A stretch of 64,000 nucleotides of DNA from M269 sp964625615. GTDB lineage: Bacteria > Pseudomonadota > Gammaproteobacteria > Enterobacterales > Alteromonadaceae. The position numbers were made by a program, and so were the translations under genes. Positions 17,037 through 26,900 of the stretch are shown in pieces; positions within the stretch are counted from its first letter, which is position 1; every line of letters starts with the position of its first letter. The stretch covers positions 1-64,000 of the forward strand of contig CAZVDU010000005.1 in NCBI GenBank assembly GCA_964625615.1, written 5' to 3'. The notes under the pieces were generated by a model. The model was not told the origin of the DNA. It made no database searches and saw only the letters and a program-made list of their open reading frames with translations.

Positions 17037-17891
17037 CTATTGATTCTTTTGGTAAAAAATAGCACGACCAGAACGAGTAGTATCAAAATCATCTGATATA
17101 CCCGATAAAGATTCCGAAGCACCTAGGAATAAAATGCCACGGCTTTGCAGGCAGGAGGCAATTTGTTGCAGTATTTGTTTTTTGCCGTCAACAGAAAAGT
17201 AAATCAGTACATTACGGCAAAATACGAGATCGAATTTTCCTAAAGCACTATAAGAGTCAAAAAGGTTCATTTGCCGAAAGGAAACCATTTTCATCACATC
17301 AGGTTTCAATTGCTGGCTATCCTTCAATCTTCCCCCTACTTCATTAGTAGTGGGTTCAAAAAAACGATTTAGGCGCTGAGGAGACAACCCTCGAGACAAA
17401 GCGAGGCTGTCATAACTTCCTGCACGGCAGTTTTCTAACATGTCTTGAGATATGTCCGTTCCCATGATCTGTATGCCTGCACTAAAAGCACTCGATTTCT
17501 CGGATTTATACTCCAATATAGACATGGCGATAGAGTATGGCTCTTGTCCAGATGAACATGCCGCGCACCATATCCTGATCGGTTTTTTCTTTCCGTCAAG
17601 CAGTGGGAGTATGTCTGATTTAAGGACGTCAAAAGGATGCGTATCACGAAACCAAAGTGTTTCATTAGTCGTCATCGCTTCGATTGTTGAATTAATTAAG
17701 TTGCGATCGCGCACTTTCGTTACTTTACCGATCAAGTCAGCGTAATCGTTAAAGTCGAACTTTCTCAACAAAGGCAATAGGCGACTACGCACTAAGTATT
17801 GCTTATTATCGCCTAATACAATGCCACATTCGTCAACCAAGAAGTCTTTGAAAAGTGTGTAATCACCTTCTGTTAACTCAGGGGACTTCAT
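17037..17891 (-). CDS. cheR: Chemotaxis methyltransferase CheR
   Basis: Methylates glutamates of chemoreceptors using S-adenosylmethionine. About 284 aa. The N-terminal CheR alpha domain (residues 1-75) precedes the SAM-binding domain, with MTTNETLWFRDTHPFDVL, CSSGQEPYSIAM and DLVFCRNVLIYF all visible. I prefer the ATG at 17891, which has AGG at a good distance, to the one two codons earlier. It lies 21 bp after cheV; the pair upstream of flgB is a Vibrio/Pseudomonas-type arrangement. Confidence 0.96.
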   Translation of the reverse strand: MKSPELTEGDYTLFKDFLVDECGIVLGDNKQYLVRSRLLPLLRKFDFNDYADLIGKVTKVRDRNLINSTIEAMTTNETLWFRDTHPFDVLKSDILPLLDGKKKPIRIWCAACSSGQEPYSIAMSILEYKSEKSSAFSAGIQIMGTDISQDMLENCRAGSYDSLALSRGLSPQRLNRFFEPTTNEVGGRLKDSQQLKPDVMKMVSFRQMNLFDSYSALGKFDLVFCRNVLIYFSVDGKKQILQQIASCLQSRGILFLGASESLSGISDDFDTTRSGRAIFYQKNQ

Positions 17892-17912
17892 TGTCATCCT
17901 TGTATCTCTACG

Positions 17913-18842
17913 CTACTCAACCTTTATCCATTTTTGCACTGCTGTAGCTAGCTCATCTGGGTGGAATTTGGCAATAAAATCATCTGCACCAACCTTCTTA
18001 ACCATCGCCTGATTAAAGACACCACTCAGAGATGTGTGCAGAATAACTTTTAAGTCAGCTAACTCCGGTGTATTACGCAACTCAGCCGTTAATGTGTAAC
18101 CATCCATCTCTGGCATTTCGATATCAGACACCAAAACCGATACTTTATCAGTAACTTTACCCGTTTCTTGAGCTATTTCAGTCAAGCGATCTAATGCTTC
18201 CTTACCGTTTTTGGCCATTTCAATTTCAACCCCCAATGCAGTCAATGCTTTTTTGACTTGATTACGGGCGACCGATGAGTCATCAACAATAAAGATAATC
18301 TTGTCTCCATCAGCATTGCTGTCTAAGTCAAGATTATCTAATGTGTCTTTACTAACATCTGTGTTAAGTGGAGAAATCTCATTAAGTATTTTTTCAACAT
18401 CTAAGATTTCAATTAGTTCCTTATCGACTTCAGTCACAGCTGTCAAATAACTTGCTCGACCAGTTCCTTTAGGTGGTGGTAAAATAGAATCCCAATTAAT
18501 ATTAATAATTCGTTCTACGGAACCAACCAAAAAACCCTGCACTGAGCGATTATATTCAGCAATTACAATAAAACACTTAGAGATATCTTCAATTTTCTTG
18601 CCGCCAGTTGCCATACTGAGATCAATCACAGAAATAGTTTGTCCACGAATGTGTGCTACACCTCTCACATAAGCGTTTAGGCGTGGCATGGACGTTAATG
18701 GCGGGCATTGCAGCACTTCTCTGACCTTAAACACATTAATGCCAAAACGCTGCCGTCCAACAAGCTTAAACAACAATAATTCTAATCTATTTTGACCGAC
18801 CAGCTGCGTACGCTGATTGACTGAGTCAAGGATACCTGCCAT
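17913..18842 (-). CDS. cheV: Chemotaxis coupling protein CheV (CheW-REC)
   Basis: Couples receptors to CheA and carries its own receiver. 309 aa. The CheW-like domain covers about 15-160 (FKLVGRQRFGINVFKVREVL, HIRGQTISVIDLS). The REC domain covers about 180-305, with IIFIVDDSSVARNQV and the phospho-acceptor Asp in VLVSDIEMPEMDGY. It is transcribed away from flgA. Confidence 0.96.
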   Translation of the reverse strand: MAGILDSVNQRTQLVGQNRLELLLFKLVGRQRFGINVFKVREVLQCPPLTSMPRLNAYVRGVAHIRGQTISVIDLSMATGGKKIEDISKCFIVIAEYNRSVQGFLVGSVERIININWDSILPPPKGTGRASYLTAVTEVDKELIEILDVEKILNEISPLNTDVSKDTLDNLDLDSNADGDKIIFIVDDSSVARNQVKKALTALGVEIEMAKNGKEALDRLTEIAQETGKVTDKVSVLVSDIEMPEMDGYTLTAELRNTPELADLKVILHTSLSGVFNQAMVKKVGADDFIAKFHPDELATAVQKWIKVE

Positions 18843-18866
18843 TTAACACCTCAGAAGTTTCAAACT

Positions 18867-18882
18867 AGGCACAGTTATTGCC
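18867..18882 (+). promoter_or_regulatory. Sigma-54 promoter of flgA
   Basis: AGGCACAGTTATTGCC fits GGCAC-N5-TTGC with correct -24/-12 spacing. It lies about 120 bp upstream of flgA, in the cheV-flgA divergent gap. A 12-bp palindrome ATGCTTAAGCAT at 18948-18959, flanked by related half-sites, lies between promoter and gene. Confidence 0.75.
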
Positions 18883-18947
18883 CTAATTCACAATTATCAA
18901 TGAATTGTCTATTTTTTGACGCTTGCCTAGACAACGCTATAAAGCAC

Positions 18948-18959
18948 ATGCTTAAGCAT
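18948..18959. promoter_or_regulatory. 12-bp palindrome in the flgA leader
   Basis: ATGCTTAAGCAT is a perfect palindrome. It is flanked by CGCTATAAAGC (left) and GCGTTATAAAG (right), an imperfect direct repeat. Possible regulator site; no binding protein can be named. Confidence 0.4.
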
Positions 18960-19004
18960 AGACAAAAAAGCGTTATAAAGTGAACACTAAATATCGATTA
19001 CACT

Positions 19005-19691
19005 ATGAGAATACTGCATTTTTTCACAATAAGTTTAGTTTTCGCACAGTTATCTGTATCGGCAGAGACTATTGACCCATTAAAACTTCAGATTACAGGA
19101 GGTGCCGAAGACTACGTTCGCTCTAATACGCTCTCTCAAAATGATGGACTCGAAATAAAAGCCAATCCATTAGACGATCGTATACAAATTCCTCAATGTA
19201 GTCAGCCTTTTATATACAGAGCTACAGCAGAGTCCTTGCGCCAGTCTAATGTTACCGTGAGAGCGACATGCGAAGAACTCAACTGGTATGTCTACATGAC
19301 GGTGCATGTTAGCGAAATGCAAGATATGGTTGTTGTGAATACTGTGATGGCACCAGGCACTTTGCTAACAGAAGCTAATATTGAAGTCGTTCGTGTCGAT
19401 AAAAAAACACTACGTACCACAACTTATGTTGATAAAGAAGCCGTTATTGGTGCTCGTATAAAGAGGCGAGTGCGCTCAGGGCAACCCATAACACCACGTA
19501 TGCTGTGTTATGTCTGTAAAGGCGACAGCATTGTTATTAATGCATCTATAGGTGGATTGAGTATCAAAACAAATGGCGTAGCACAACAAGATGGTAACTT
19601 AGGCGATACTATAATGGTTAGAAACAGCCACTCAAAAAAGGTTATCGACGCTAAAGTAACTAAGTCAAGCGAGGTCAGCGTTGTCATATAA
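19005..19691 (+). CDS. flgA: P-ring assembly chaperone FlgA
   Basis: Periplasmic chaperone for FlgI. 228 aa with a Sec signal peptide (cleavage after SVSA near residue 20). The C-terminal SAF-type domain includes VVVNTVMAPGTLLTEANIEV and RRVRSGQPITPRML, the typical FlgA core, with GDTIMVRNSHSKKVIDA near the end. No strong ribosome site is seen before the ATG. Divergent from cheV and upstream of flgMN. Confidence 0.95.
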   Translation: MRILHFFTISLVFAQLSVSAETIDPLKLQITGGAEDYVRSNTLSQNDGLEIKANPLDDRIQIPQCSQPFIYRATAESLRQSNVTVRATCEELNWYVYMTVHVSEMQDMVVVNTVMAPGTLLTEANIEVVRVDKKTLRTTTYVDKEAVIGARIKRRVRSGQPITPRMLCYVCKGDSIVINASIGGLSIKTNGVAQQDGNLGDTIMVRNSHSKKVIDAKVTKSSEVSVVI

Positions 19692-19737
19692 AACGTATTG
19701 ATCATTAACAGATAATGAAATGCATGCAAATTTTTGC

Positions 19738-19764
19738 TAAAGTTATTAAATCAGAAGCCGATAA
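19738..19764 (+). promoter_or_regulatory. Sigma-28 promoter of flgMN
   Basis: TAAA, exactly 15 bases, then GCCGATAA: a perfect match to the FliA consensus, 36 bp before the flgM start. Late transcription of the anti-sigma factor from a sigma-28 promoter is known in enterics and Vibrio. Confidence 0.95.
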
Positions 19765-19799
19765 GATTTCTGAGGTATTGTAAATATTGGAAAAATGTA

Positions 19800-20144
19800 A
19801 TGGCTATCAACAATGTGAACAGTGGCAACACACCTAGGCCACAGATTGATAATCAAAGAGTCAATCAACAGCAGTCACCTAGTCAGAACACGGCTCAGGT
19901 AGAAGGCGACAGGCGAACTGCACAACTCGAGTCACCAGCAAGGCAAGACTCAGTATCTTTGACGCAGTCAGCTCAACAGCTTTCACAAGCGCAAAGACGT
20001 TCAACCGATGCACCTGTTAATCAGGAGAGAGTTGAGCGGATCCGTGAAGCAATTGCTAATGGTGATTATAGAATCGATCCTGATCGCTTAGCTCAGAATA
20101 TATCGAGGGTAGAGGCAGAGTTATTTGGCCTCGATAGACAATAA
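19800..20144 (+). CDS. flgM: Anti-sigma-28 factor FlgM
   Basis: Holds FliA (sigma-28) inactive until the hook is complete and is then secreted. 114 aa, low-complexity Gln/Ser-rich N terminus, and the FlgM core at about 75-112 (NQERVERIREAIANGDYRID, then PDRLAQNISRVEAELF). The start is the ATG at 19800: a longer in-frame extension runs back through the sigma-28 promoter and is not credible. It overlaps flgN by one base. Confidence 0.95.
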   Translation: MAINNVNSGNTPRPQIDNQRVNQQQSPSQNTAQVEGDRRTAQLESPARQDSVSLTQSAQQLSQAQRRSTDAPVNQERVERIREAIANGDYRIDPDRLAQNISRVEAELFGLDRQ

Positions 20145-20569
20145 TGGCCGAGATAATTGATGCGTTAGAAGTTCAAACGTCGTCACTCGGTCGTCTGAAA
20201 CAGTTACTGGAAAACGAACTACACCTCATTAGTACTAGAGATGCAGAGACGCTGATTTCTCTCGTCGCTGAAAAAGAAACACTTCTCAATCAAATTCAAG
20301 AGCAAGATACTGTTATTGAACGCTTGTATTTAAGCAACGAGGCATTCGCTTCAGACGAGGCTGTCACAAACCATATAAATCAAATCAAAGATATAGTCTC
20401 TGAGTGTAGGTATTTAACACAAATTAATGAAAAAGCCGTTGAACAAGGGCAATTGCGCTTAGAGCACTTAAGAAACCTCCTTACCGAAAGCAGAGCAAAA
20501 GAGTCTTTAACTTACAATAAAAGCGGAAGACCAACTGGCAATAGTAAAGGCACCAGCATTAGCGCTTAA
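20144..20569 (+). CDS. flgN: Flagellar export chaperone FlgN
   Basis: Cytoplasmic chaperone for FlgK and FlgL. 141 aa, almost wholly helical (LKQLLENELHLISTRDAETL, LVAEKETLLNQIQEQ), with a Ser/Gly-rich tail. Coupled to flgM by TAATG overlap and so under the same sigma-28 promoter. About 217 bp without a gene follow it. Confidence 0.93.
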   Translation: MAEIIDALEVQTSSLGRLKQLLENELHLISTRDAETLISLVAEKETLLNQIQEQDTVIERLYLSNEAFASDEAVTNHINQIKDIVSECRYLTQINEKAVEQGQLRLEHLRNLLTESRAKESLTYNKSGRPTGNSKGTSISA

Positions 20570-20786
20570 GTCGAGCTATTGTTGTTCTAGTATTAGCAAA
20601 CCCAGCCACCAATATAACAACTACTTACTTCAATTGATTCCTAGAGATTTCTCGAACAGAGTAATGGAAAAAATAAGCGCTCAAACTGGCAATTTTAAAG
20701 GTATAAGCTTGGCATCGTAGATAAACCCGCCATGTAGAGCCTAATATCGCAGTTTAATATCTAACTAAGACCTCATTTAACTGTCG

Positions 20787-21251
20787 TTAGAAGTAGCTAA
20801 CTTTCTTTATCTTTTTCGGTTTAGCGGTCGAAAGGTAAATGTCATACACTTTTTTGAAGTCTAACTTCAATTCAGTAGCGTAGGTATCCTCTCCCACCGG
20901 ATAACTTTTAACAATCTGTGCACCACGAATAACACCTTCAACAGACGCTTTTAGCTTTGTATTCGTCAAAATCATGTTCGAAAGCTGCTGGTTACCGTCA
21001 ATTTTTTGTCCAAATACTTGTTCAGCTAATTCTCGGTAGGCATCCAACTTAGACGCTTTAATCGCCTTTAGTGATTTTGATGACAAACTATTGCCAGGTT
21101 GGGCGGCAATAGGAGCGTAGCCGACGGCAGTTATCACAGGATAATCATCTGGTTCAACATACTCCCACTCGACTTGCTTATTGATGAACGACGAACACCC
21201 TGCTATTGAAAATACAAATAACATTAAGGTTAACCAATTGAAATATTTCAT
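20787..21251 (-). CDS. flgP: FlgP-like LPP20 lipoprotein (H-ring)
   Basis: Outer-membrane lipoprotein of the LPP20/FlgP family, part of the flagellar H-ring in Vibrio. 154 aa, signal peptide with lipobox SIAGC (Cys 19). The LPP20 core has AVGYAPIAAQPG, KAIKASKLDAYRELAEQVFG and VEGVIRGAQIVKSY. I place the start at the ATG at 21251 (GGAAG seven to eight bases upstream), because an earlier frame start would bury the signal peptide. Divergent from flgT. Confidence 0.9.
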   Translation of the reverse strand: MKYFNWLTLMLFVFSIAGCSSFINKQVEWEYVEPDDYPVITAVGYAPIAAQPGNSLSSKSLKAIKASKLDAYRELAEQVFGQKIDGNQQLSNMILTNTKLKASVEGVIRGAQIVKSYPVGEDTYATELKLDFKKVYDIYLSTAKPKKIKKVSYF

Positions 21252-21486
21252 CTTTCTTCCAAATCCAAGTTGAAGCTTTATATTGCACTCACTACGTGAC
21301 AAGTCAGTTGTCGCATAAGCTATTTAATGACGTAAAATCATCATCTATAGGGCTAAAGCAAGATGTGAGCCTAAAATAAATATAAGAAGTACAAATTCAG
21401 AACGAGTGTCAAAAACAGGTAGGTACAATAGTTGCTTATAATCATTCATATAAATCAGTAAGCACTCATGACAGTAAAGGCAATTT

Positions 21487-22653
21487 ATGAAGAAGTATAA
21501 AATACAGCGCTTTTTGAGCCTATTTTGCGTTCTATCCTTGACCTTTTCTCATTCATCTCATGCCATATGGTTTGAAGCCAGTGGACAAGCTGTTATACAG
21601 AACAAAAATAAGCAAATTGCTCGCCAACGTGCGACCCAAGAAGCAATAAAGCAAGCATTACTTTTTGCTGGCGCTTCGGTTAACAGTGTCCAAGAAATGG
21701 CTAACGGTTTGCTACGTAATGACAGGTTTGAGATCAGAGCATCAGGCGAAGTCAATCGCATCGAGCTAATAAACGAACAATATAACAATGGTTATGTTAC
21801 CGTCAGTATACGTGCTGATATATTTCCGCAAGATACCAGTTGTCGTGCTTCTGATTATACCAAAAGTATTGCTGCAACAGAGTTCCAGATCAGGCATAGA
21901 GGTCAGGCTAGAATTGGCAGTCTATACGGGCTAGGCAGCGCACTATCTAGGCGTATTCAAAAAGAGTTTGAAGAGATATCAAGCCATACGGATGTCAAGA
22001 TACTCAAACCCTATCCACTGATCGCAGAACAATTCCTCAACGACCCAGAGCAACTGGTCGAAATCGGCCGTGATGATGCCGTGCAATATATTCTGACATC
22101 AGAAATTATCGATCTCAGCTTGGAACCTAATAAGAAGTCTAAGTTAGCGTTCTGGAAAGGCGCCAAACAGAATCGAAATTTAACCTTACACACATCATTG
22201 TTTAGCACAACAACGGGCGAGTTACTCTTTGAAAAAACATCAAGCCTGTTAGCTCCATGGACCTTCAAAACAAGACAAGCTGTGGATCCTAACAGTAGCT
22301 TGTTTTGGCAATCTGATTTTGGCATCGCTACACAGCAAATGCTCATTGAAATTACCCAAGAGATTGACGACACCCTCGCTTGCGAACCTGCCTATGCTAG
22401 GGTCGTAAGTGTCAACAACGGTCAACTAACGATTGATGTAGGTCGGAAGCAAGGTGTCAAACAAGGCGACGAATTACAGGTGTTTCAATTGAATCAGTTT
22501 TTCGACATTTATAATCGTTCCAGATATCAGTATAAAATCCACCCAGTTAGCGTGAGGGTTGCATCTATATTTAATAATTCTGCTGTGCTTGAGAGTATAA
22601 ATGGTGATTTTTTAGCCAATATACAACCAAATGACTTTGTTGTCCGTAATTGA
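21487..22653 (+). CDS. flgT: Flagellar H-ring protein FlgT
   Basis: Periplasmic H-ring protein that helps hold MotX/MotY-type stators in sodium-driven polar flagella. 388 aa with a signal peptide ending SSHA. N-terminal motif FEASGQAVIQNKNKQIARQR, a middle TolB-like domain, and a C-terminal domain with TIDVGRKQGVKQGDELQVF. FlgO, which usually sits between flgT and flgP in Vibrio, is not here. Confidence 0.9.
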   Translation: MKKYKIQRFLSLFCVLSLTFSHSSHAIWFEASGQAVIQNKNKQIARQRATQEAIKQALLFAGASVNSVQEMANGLLRNDRFEIRASGEVNRIELINEQYNNGYVTVSIRADIFPQDTSCRASDYTKSIAATEFQIRHRGQARIGSLYGLGSALSRRIQKEFEEISSHTDVKILKPYPLIAEQFLNDPEQLVEIGRDDAVQYILTSEIIDLSLEPNKKSKLAFWKGAKQNRNLTLHTSLFSTTTGELLFEKTSSLLAPWTFKTRQAVDPNSSLFWQSDFGIATQQMLIEITQEIDDTLACEPAYARVVSVNNGQLTIDVGRKQGVKQGDELQVFQLNQFFDIYNRSRYQYKIHPVSVRVASIFNNSAVLESINGDFLANIQPNDFVVRN

Positions 22654-22703
22654 ACTTAACTTTGGTTCTGATTATGAATACAATAGTGCCGAATTATTTT
22701 GAT

Positions 22704-22779
22704 GTCCCCATAGTTTAACAGGATAAAACTGCGGCCTCCTAAGCCGCTGCTCCAGGTTCGAGTCCTGGTGGGGACGCCA
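22704..22779 (+). tRNA. tRNA-Arg (anticodon CCT)
   Basis: 76 nt including encoded CCA. The acceptor GTCCCCA pairs with TGGGGAC. The anticodon stem GCGGC/GCCGC encloses the loop CTCCTAA, anticodon CCT. The T loop GGTTCGAGTCC is canonical. Reads AGG codons. It lies between flgT and the Smr gene. Confidence 0.97.
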
Positions 22780-22802
22780 TGTTATGATTTCTAACACTAT
22801 CT

Positions 22803-23384
22803 ATGACAAAGCAAAAAGACGATTCATTCGAACATTTCATGGAAGACGTAAAGCCTCTAAAAGAGGATACGCATGTTCACTTCAACGGTCCTAAAGAGAG
22901 CTCATTAACACAAGAGCTCAAACGTCAAGCCATAAACCAAAACAACTTAGAAAAGTTTAATTACCTGAGTGTAGAAGGCATATCACCTGTATCGCCTGAT
23001 GATATACTGGAATATAAGCAACCTGGCATACAGGATGGTGTTTATAAAAAACTCCGCTTAGGTAAGTATGGTATAGACAAAAGCATCAACATCCAACAAA
23101 CACCTTTTGAAAAGGCAAGAACCTTAGTGTTTGACACAATTATGTCTGCGCATAATGACGGAAATAGAACAATCTTACTGAAACATGGCCTCGGTTTATA
23201 TAGCAAACCTTTTGCTGGATTCTTAAAAAGTGCAACCAACCACTGGCTAAAAGAAATGCCCGAAGTCATTGCTTTTTACAGTGCCCAAAAAAGGCATGGT
23301 GGGCTATCTGCTGTTTATGTGTTAATTAAAAAGAATAGGCAAGATAAGATAGCTAATCGTGAAATTAACAGAAAGCGAGGGTGA
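22803..23384 (+). CDS. Smr-domain protein (SmrA/YdaL type)
   Basis: 193 aa, cytoplasmic. The C-terminal Smr domain covers about 90-180: a helix after the INIQQTPFEKARTL segment, then ILLKHGLGLYSKPF, which corresponds to the HGxG loop, and KRHGGLSAVYVLIKK. E. coli YdaL (SmrA) is the closest match by memory. The usual DLHG motif at the start of the domain is not obvious here (INIQQ instead), which is also a trait of some SmrA proteins. Nicking endonuclease activity is known for relatives but not shown by this sequence. It begins 23 bp after the tRNA. Confidence 0.8.
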   Translation: MTKQKDDSFEHFMEDVKPLKEDTHVHFNGPKESSLTQELKRQAINQNNLEKFNYLSVEGISPVSPDDILEYKQPGIQDGVYKKLRLGKYGIDKSINIQQTPFEKARTLVFDTIMSAHNDGNRTILLKHGLGLYSKPFAGFLKSATNHWLKEMPEVIAFYSAQKRHGGLSAVYVLIKKNRQDKIANREINRKRG

Positions 23385-23410
23385 AAATAGATCATTAAAC
23401 AAATAGAAAA

Positions 23411-23554
23411 TTAAGAGATACTGCTTTTTTGTACAGGCTCTTGATAAGCAAGCGTGTTAGCATGTGACGATGCACTCACAACAGCAGTAATAATCAAAAA
23501 AACAACCGCACAAGCGACACCAATTATCCCAAAACCCTTCGAAGAACGTTGCAT
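23411..23554 (-). CDS. Possible small membrane protein, 47 aa
   Basis: An open frame of 47 codons: a short basic start (MQRSSKGFG), one hydrophobic helix of about 20 residues (IIGVACAVVFLIITAVV), and a polar tail ending QKSSIS. The pattern suits a single-pass membrane peptide, but no good ribosome site is visible and I recognise no family. The rest of 23385-23978 is AT-rich and holds the purL terminator and no other gene I can support. Confidence 0.35.
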   Translation of the reverse strand: MQRSSKGFGIIGVACAVVFLIITAVVSASSHANTLAYQEPVQKSSIS

Positions 23555-23762
23555 AATAGAAATCTAATTTATTGTTGTTATTCTTTAATATCCATAGTTT
23601 ATCTTGTGCACCTATCCCTAGCGTATGAATAATAAACAGTAATTTCTTAAGAAACAATGCTTTAAGTAAAAAAAGCGAAAAGTGGGTATTTTTTTTACTC
23701 GACCTGAGAGTAAATCTCACGTAATATGCTAATCAACTACCGAAAAGTTAGAAATCGGACAT

Positions 23763-23792
23763 AAAAAAACGGTACTCAAAACGAGTACCGTT
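23763..23792 (-). terminator. Intrinsic terminator after purL
   Basis: Minus strand ACGGTACTC, loop, GAGTACCGT, then TTTTTTT; about 190 bp beyond the purL stop. Confidence 0.85.
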
Positions 23793-23978
23793 ATAAAAGG
23801 TGAGCATCATGCTCTTAGGAAAGCTACATGCAATTAGTTTAACAAGGGGACTCGTTTAGCTAATTGCAAAGATATAGACCTATGCTCTCCCAAAAAAATT
23901 CCATTCATCTTCGAATAAATTCTCTTCGGTATGTTTCATTCATTTTTCGTTCAGATTTAGCGAGCTGCTCAACTAACA

Positions 23979-26900
23979 TTAACCAATGAATTTGCGCGCA
24001 TTTCTAAACATTCTCATCCATGGGCTATCTTCTTGCCACTCATCTGGGTGCCAAGAATTAGCGACAGTTCTAAACACACGTTCTGGGTGTGGCATCATAA
24101 TGGTTACACGCCCATCCGTTGATGTCAGTCCAGTAATACCGCTTGGTGAACCGTTAGGGTTAGCTGGATAGTGTTCTGATACCTTCCCGTAATTATCAAC
24201 ATACGATAGTGCAACCAAACCTTGATTTTGAAGTTGCAATAACTGCTCAGGTGATGCAAATTCTGCCCGCCCTTCACCATGTGAAACAGCTATTGGCATT
24301 TTAGAACCTTGCATACCTTCGAAGAACAGCGAAGGCGATTTTTGCATTTCAACTAAACTAAATCTCGCTTCGAAACGTTCAGATTTATTAGTAACAAAGT
24401 GAGGCCATAAATCAGCCCCTGGGATTAATGATTTCAAATTAGACATCATCTGACAACCATTACAAACACCTAGTGAGAAAGAATCCTTGCGCTCAAAGAA
24501 TTGTCGGAAATTCTCTTTAACACGTTCGTTAAACAGAATAGACTTAGCCCACCCTTCACCAGCCCCTAATACGTCACCGTAAGAGAAACCACCACAAGCA
24601 ACCATGCCTTGAAACTCTTCTAAACCAATATTACCCGCTAGAAGGTCACTCATATGCACATCGACAGCACTAAACCCAGCTCTATCAAATGCGGCAGCCA
24701 TTTCCACATGAGAATTAACCCCTTGCTCACGCAAAATAGCAACTTTAGGTGCAACACCTTTTGCAATATAAGGCGCTGCTACATCGTCATTTAAATCATA
24801 CGTTAGTTGAGCTTGTAGCCCAGGATTATTTGCATCGGCTTTTGTATCTCGCTCCTGCTCAGCACATACCGGGTTATCCCTCAACCTCTGCATTTCAGTT
24901 GTTGTTTCTGCCCAGATATTACGCCACTCACTGCGCGCTCGATTCAAAAGAGTCACACCACCGCGTTTAACGGTAACACTATCTTCAGGTTGCACCGTAC
25001 CAATCACATAGGCGCAATCTGCTAATCCATACTGCACAAAGACATCCAATACAGCTGTTTGGTCGCTTTGCTTAATTTGAATAACCCCACCCAACTCCTC
25101 ACTAAAGAGTATCGCTAAATCACTTTCACTTGATTCAGGCAATTCAATATCAAGTCCACAATGCCCAGCAAATGCCATTTCCAATAATGTGATGATTAAG
25201 CCACCATCAGATCGATCGTGATATGCCAGCAACATATTACTTGCCACCAATTGCTGCATCGCATTGAAAAAGGCAAGCATATCTTCTGCTGAATCCAAAT
25301 CGGCAGGCTTTTGCCCTAACTGTTTATAAACCTGTGCTAAAGCACTCGCACCTAAACGGCTTTTTCCTCGACCTAAGTCAATACTAATTAGCGATGTTTC
25401 ACCTTTATCTGTTCTTAGTTGCGGTGTAACTGTCTTGCGAATATCGTTAACTGCAGCAAAGCCGGTGATCACCAAGGATAGAGGTGAAGTGACTTGTTTA
25501 TCTTCGCCGCCTTCTTGCCATTTGGTTTTCATTGACATCGAATCTTTACCGACAGGTATGGTCAAACCTAAGGCAGGACACAGCTCCTCACCTATGGCTT
25601 TAACCGCTTCGTAGAGGCCAGCATCTTCACCAGGGTGTTCTGCAGCAGACATCCAGTTAGCAGACAACTTAATTCGCTTAGTATCACCAATATCAACACC
25701 AGCAATATTCGTCAGGCTCTCACCAACAGCCATACGAGCAGAGGCTGCAAAATCCAGTAAAGCAATAGGTGAGCGCTCGCCTATTGCCATTGCTTCACCA
25801 TGATAGGAGTCAAATGTTGCCGCTGTTACAGCCGCATCTGCCACAGGTATTTGCCAAGGACCAATCATTTGATCGCGACATATAAGGCCAGTCACAGAGC
25901 GATCACCAATGGTAATTAGGAAAGTCTTCTCGGCAACAGCCGGTAACCTTAGAACTCGTTCAACAGCATCAGTAAGATCAATATTTGTAAAATCTAGCGC
26001 ATCACCAAATGCCTTCTTACGTTCAACATCACGCAACATTTTAGGCGTCTTACCCAGCAATACATCCAATGGCATATCAATAGGGGCGTTATCAAAGTGA
26101 TTGTCATTGAGGTGAAGATGCTTCTCTTCCTTCGCTTCGCCAACAACAGCGAAAGGAGTCCGTTCGCGCTTACAAATGGATTCAAACAAAGCGAGCTTTT
26201 CTGGTGCAACAGACATCACATAACGTTCTTGAGATTCATTACACCAAATTTCCAGTGGTGACATACCTGGTTCATCAATGTTTACGTTGCGTAACTCAAA
26301 GTCACCACCGCGCTCTCCGTCGCTTACTAATTCAGGTAATGCATTCGACAATCCACCTGCACCTACATCGTGAATGAATTGGATAGGGTTTTCGTCACCC
26401 AATTGCCAACACTTGTCGATAACTTCTTGGCAGCGCCTTTCCATTTCTGGGTTATCTCGTTGCACTGAGGCGAAATCCAAATCTTCTAGAGATTCACCTG
26501 ACGCCATTGAAGACGCAGCACCACCACCAAGTCCAATATTCATCGCTGGGCCACCCAAAACGATCAACTTGGCCCCAACCGTTATTTCGCCTTTCTGGAT
26601 ATGATCTCGGCGAATATTCCCCAAACCACCAGCTATCATAATAGGTTTGTGGTAACCACGAACTTCAGATCCATTGTGGCTATTGACCTGCTCTTCATAA
26701 GTCCTGAAATAACCAAGCACATTAGGGCGCCCAAACTCGTTGTTAAACGCAGCAGCACCTAAAGGTCCATGCGTCATAATATCTAGCGCATCAACAATCC
26801 TGGATGGTTTGCCATAATCCATTTCCCACGGTTGAACATGCCCAGGGATACGTAGATTTGAAACAGAAAAACCAGCTAAACCTGCTTTAGGTTTAGCGCC

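Noticed and set aside
23457..23720. 87-codon minus-strand frame downstream of the Smr gene
   Set aside because: Its composition (runs of Asn, Cys, Phe) is that of translated AT-rich non-coding DNA. A different frame here gives the more plausible 47-aa membrane peptide.
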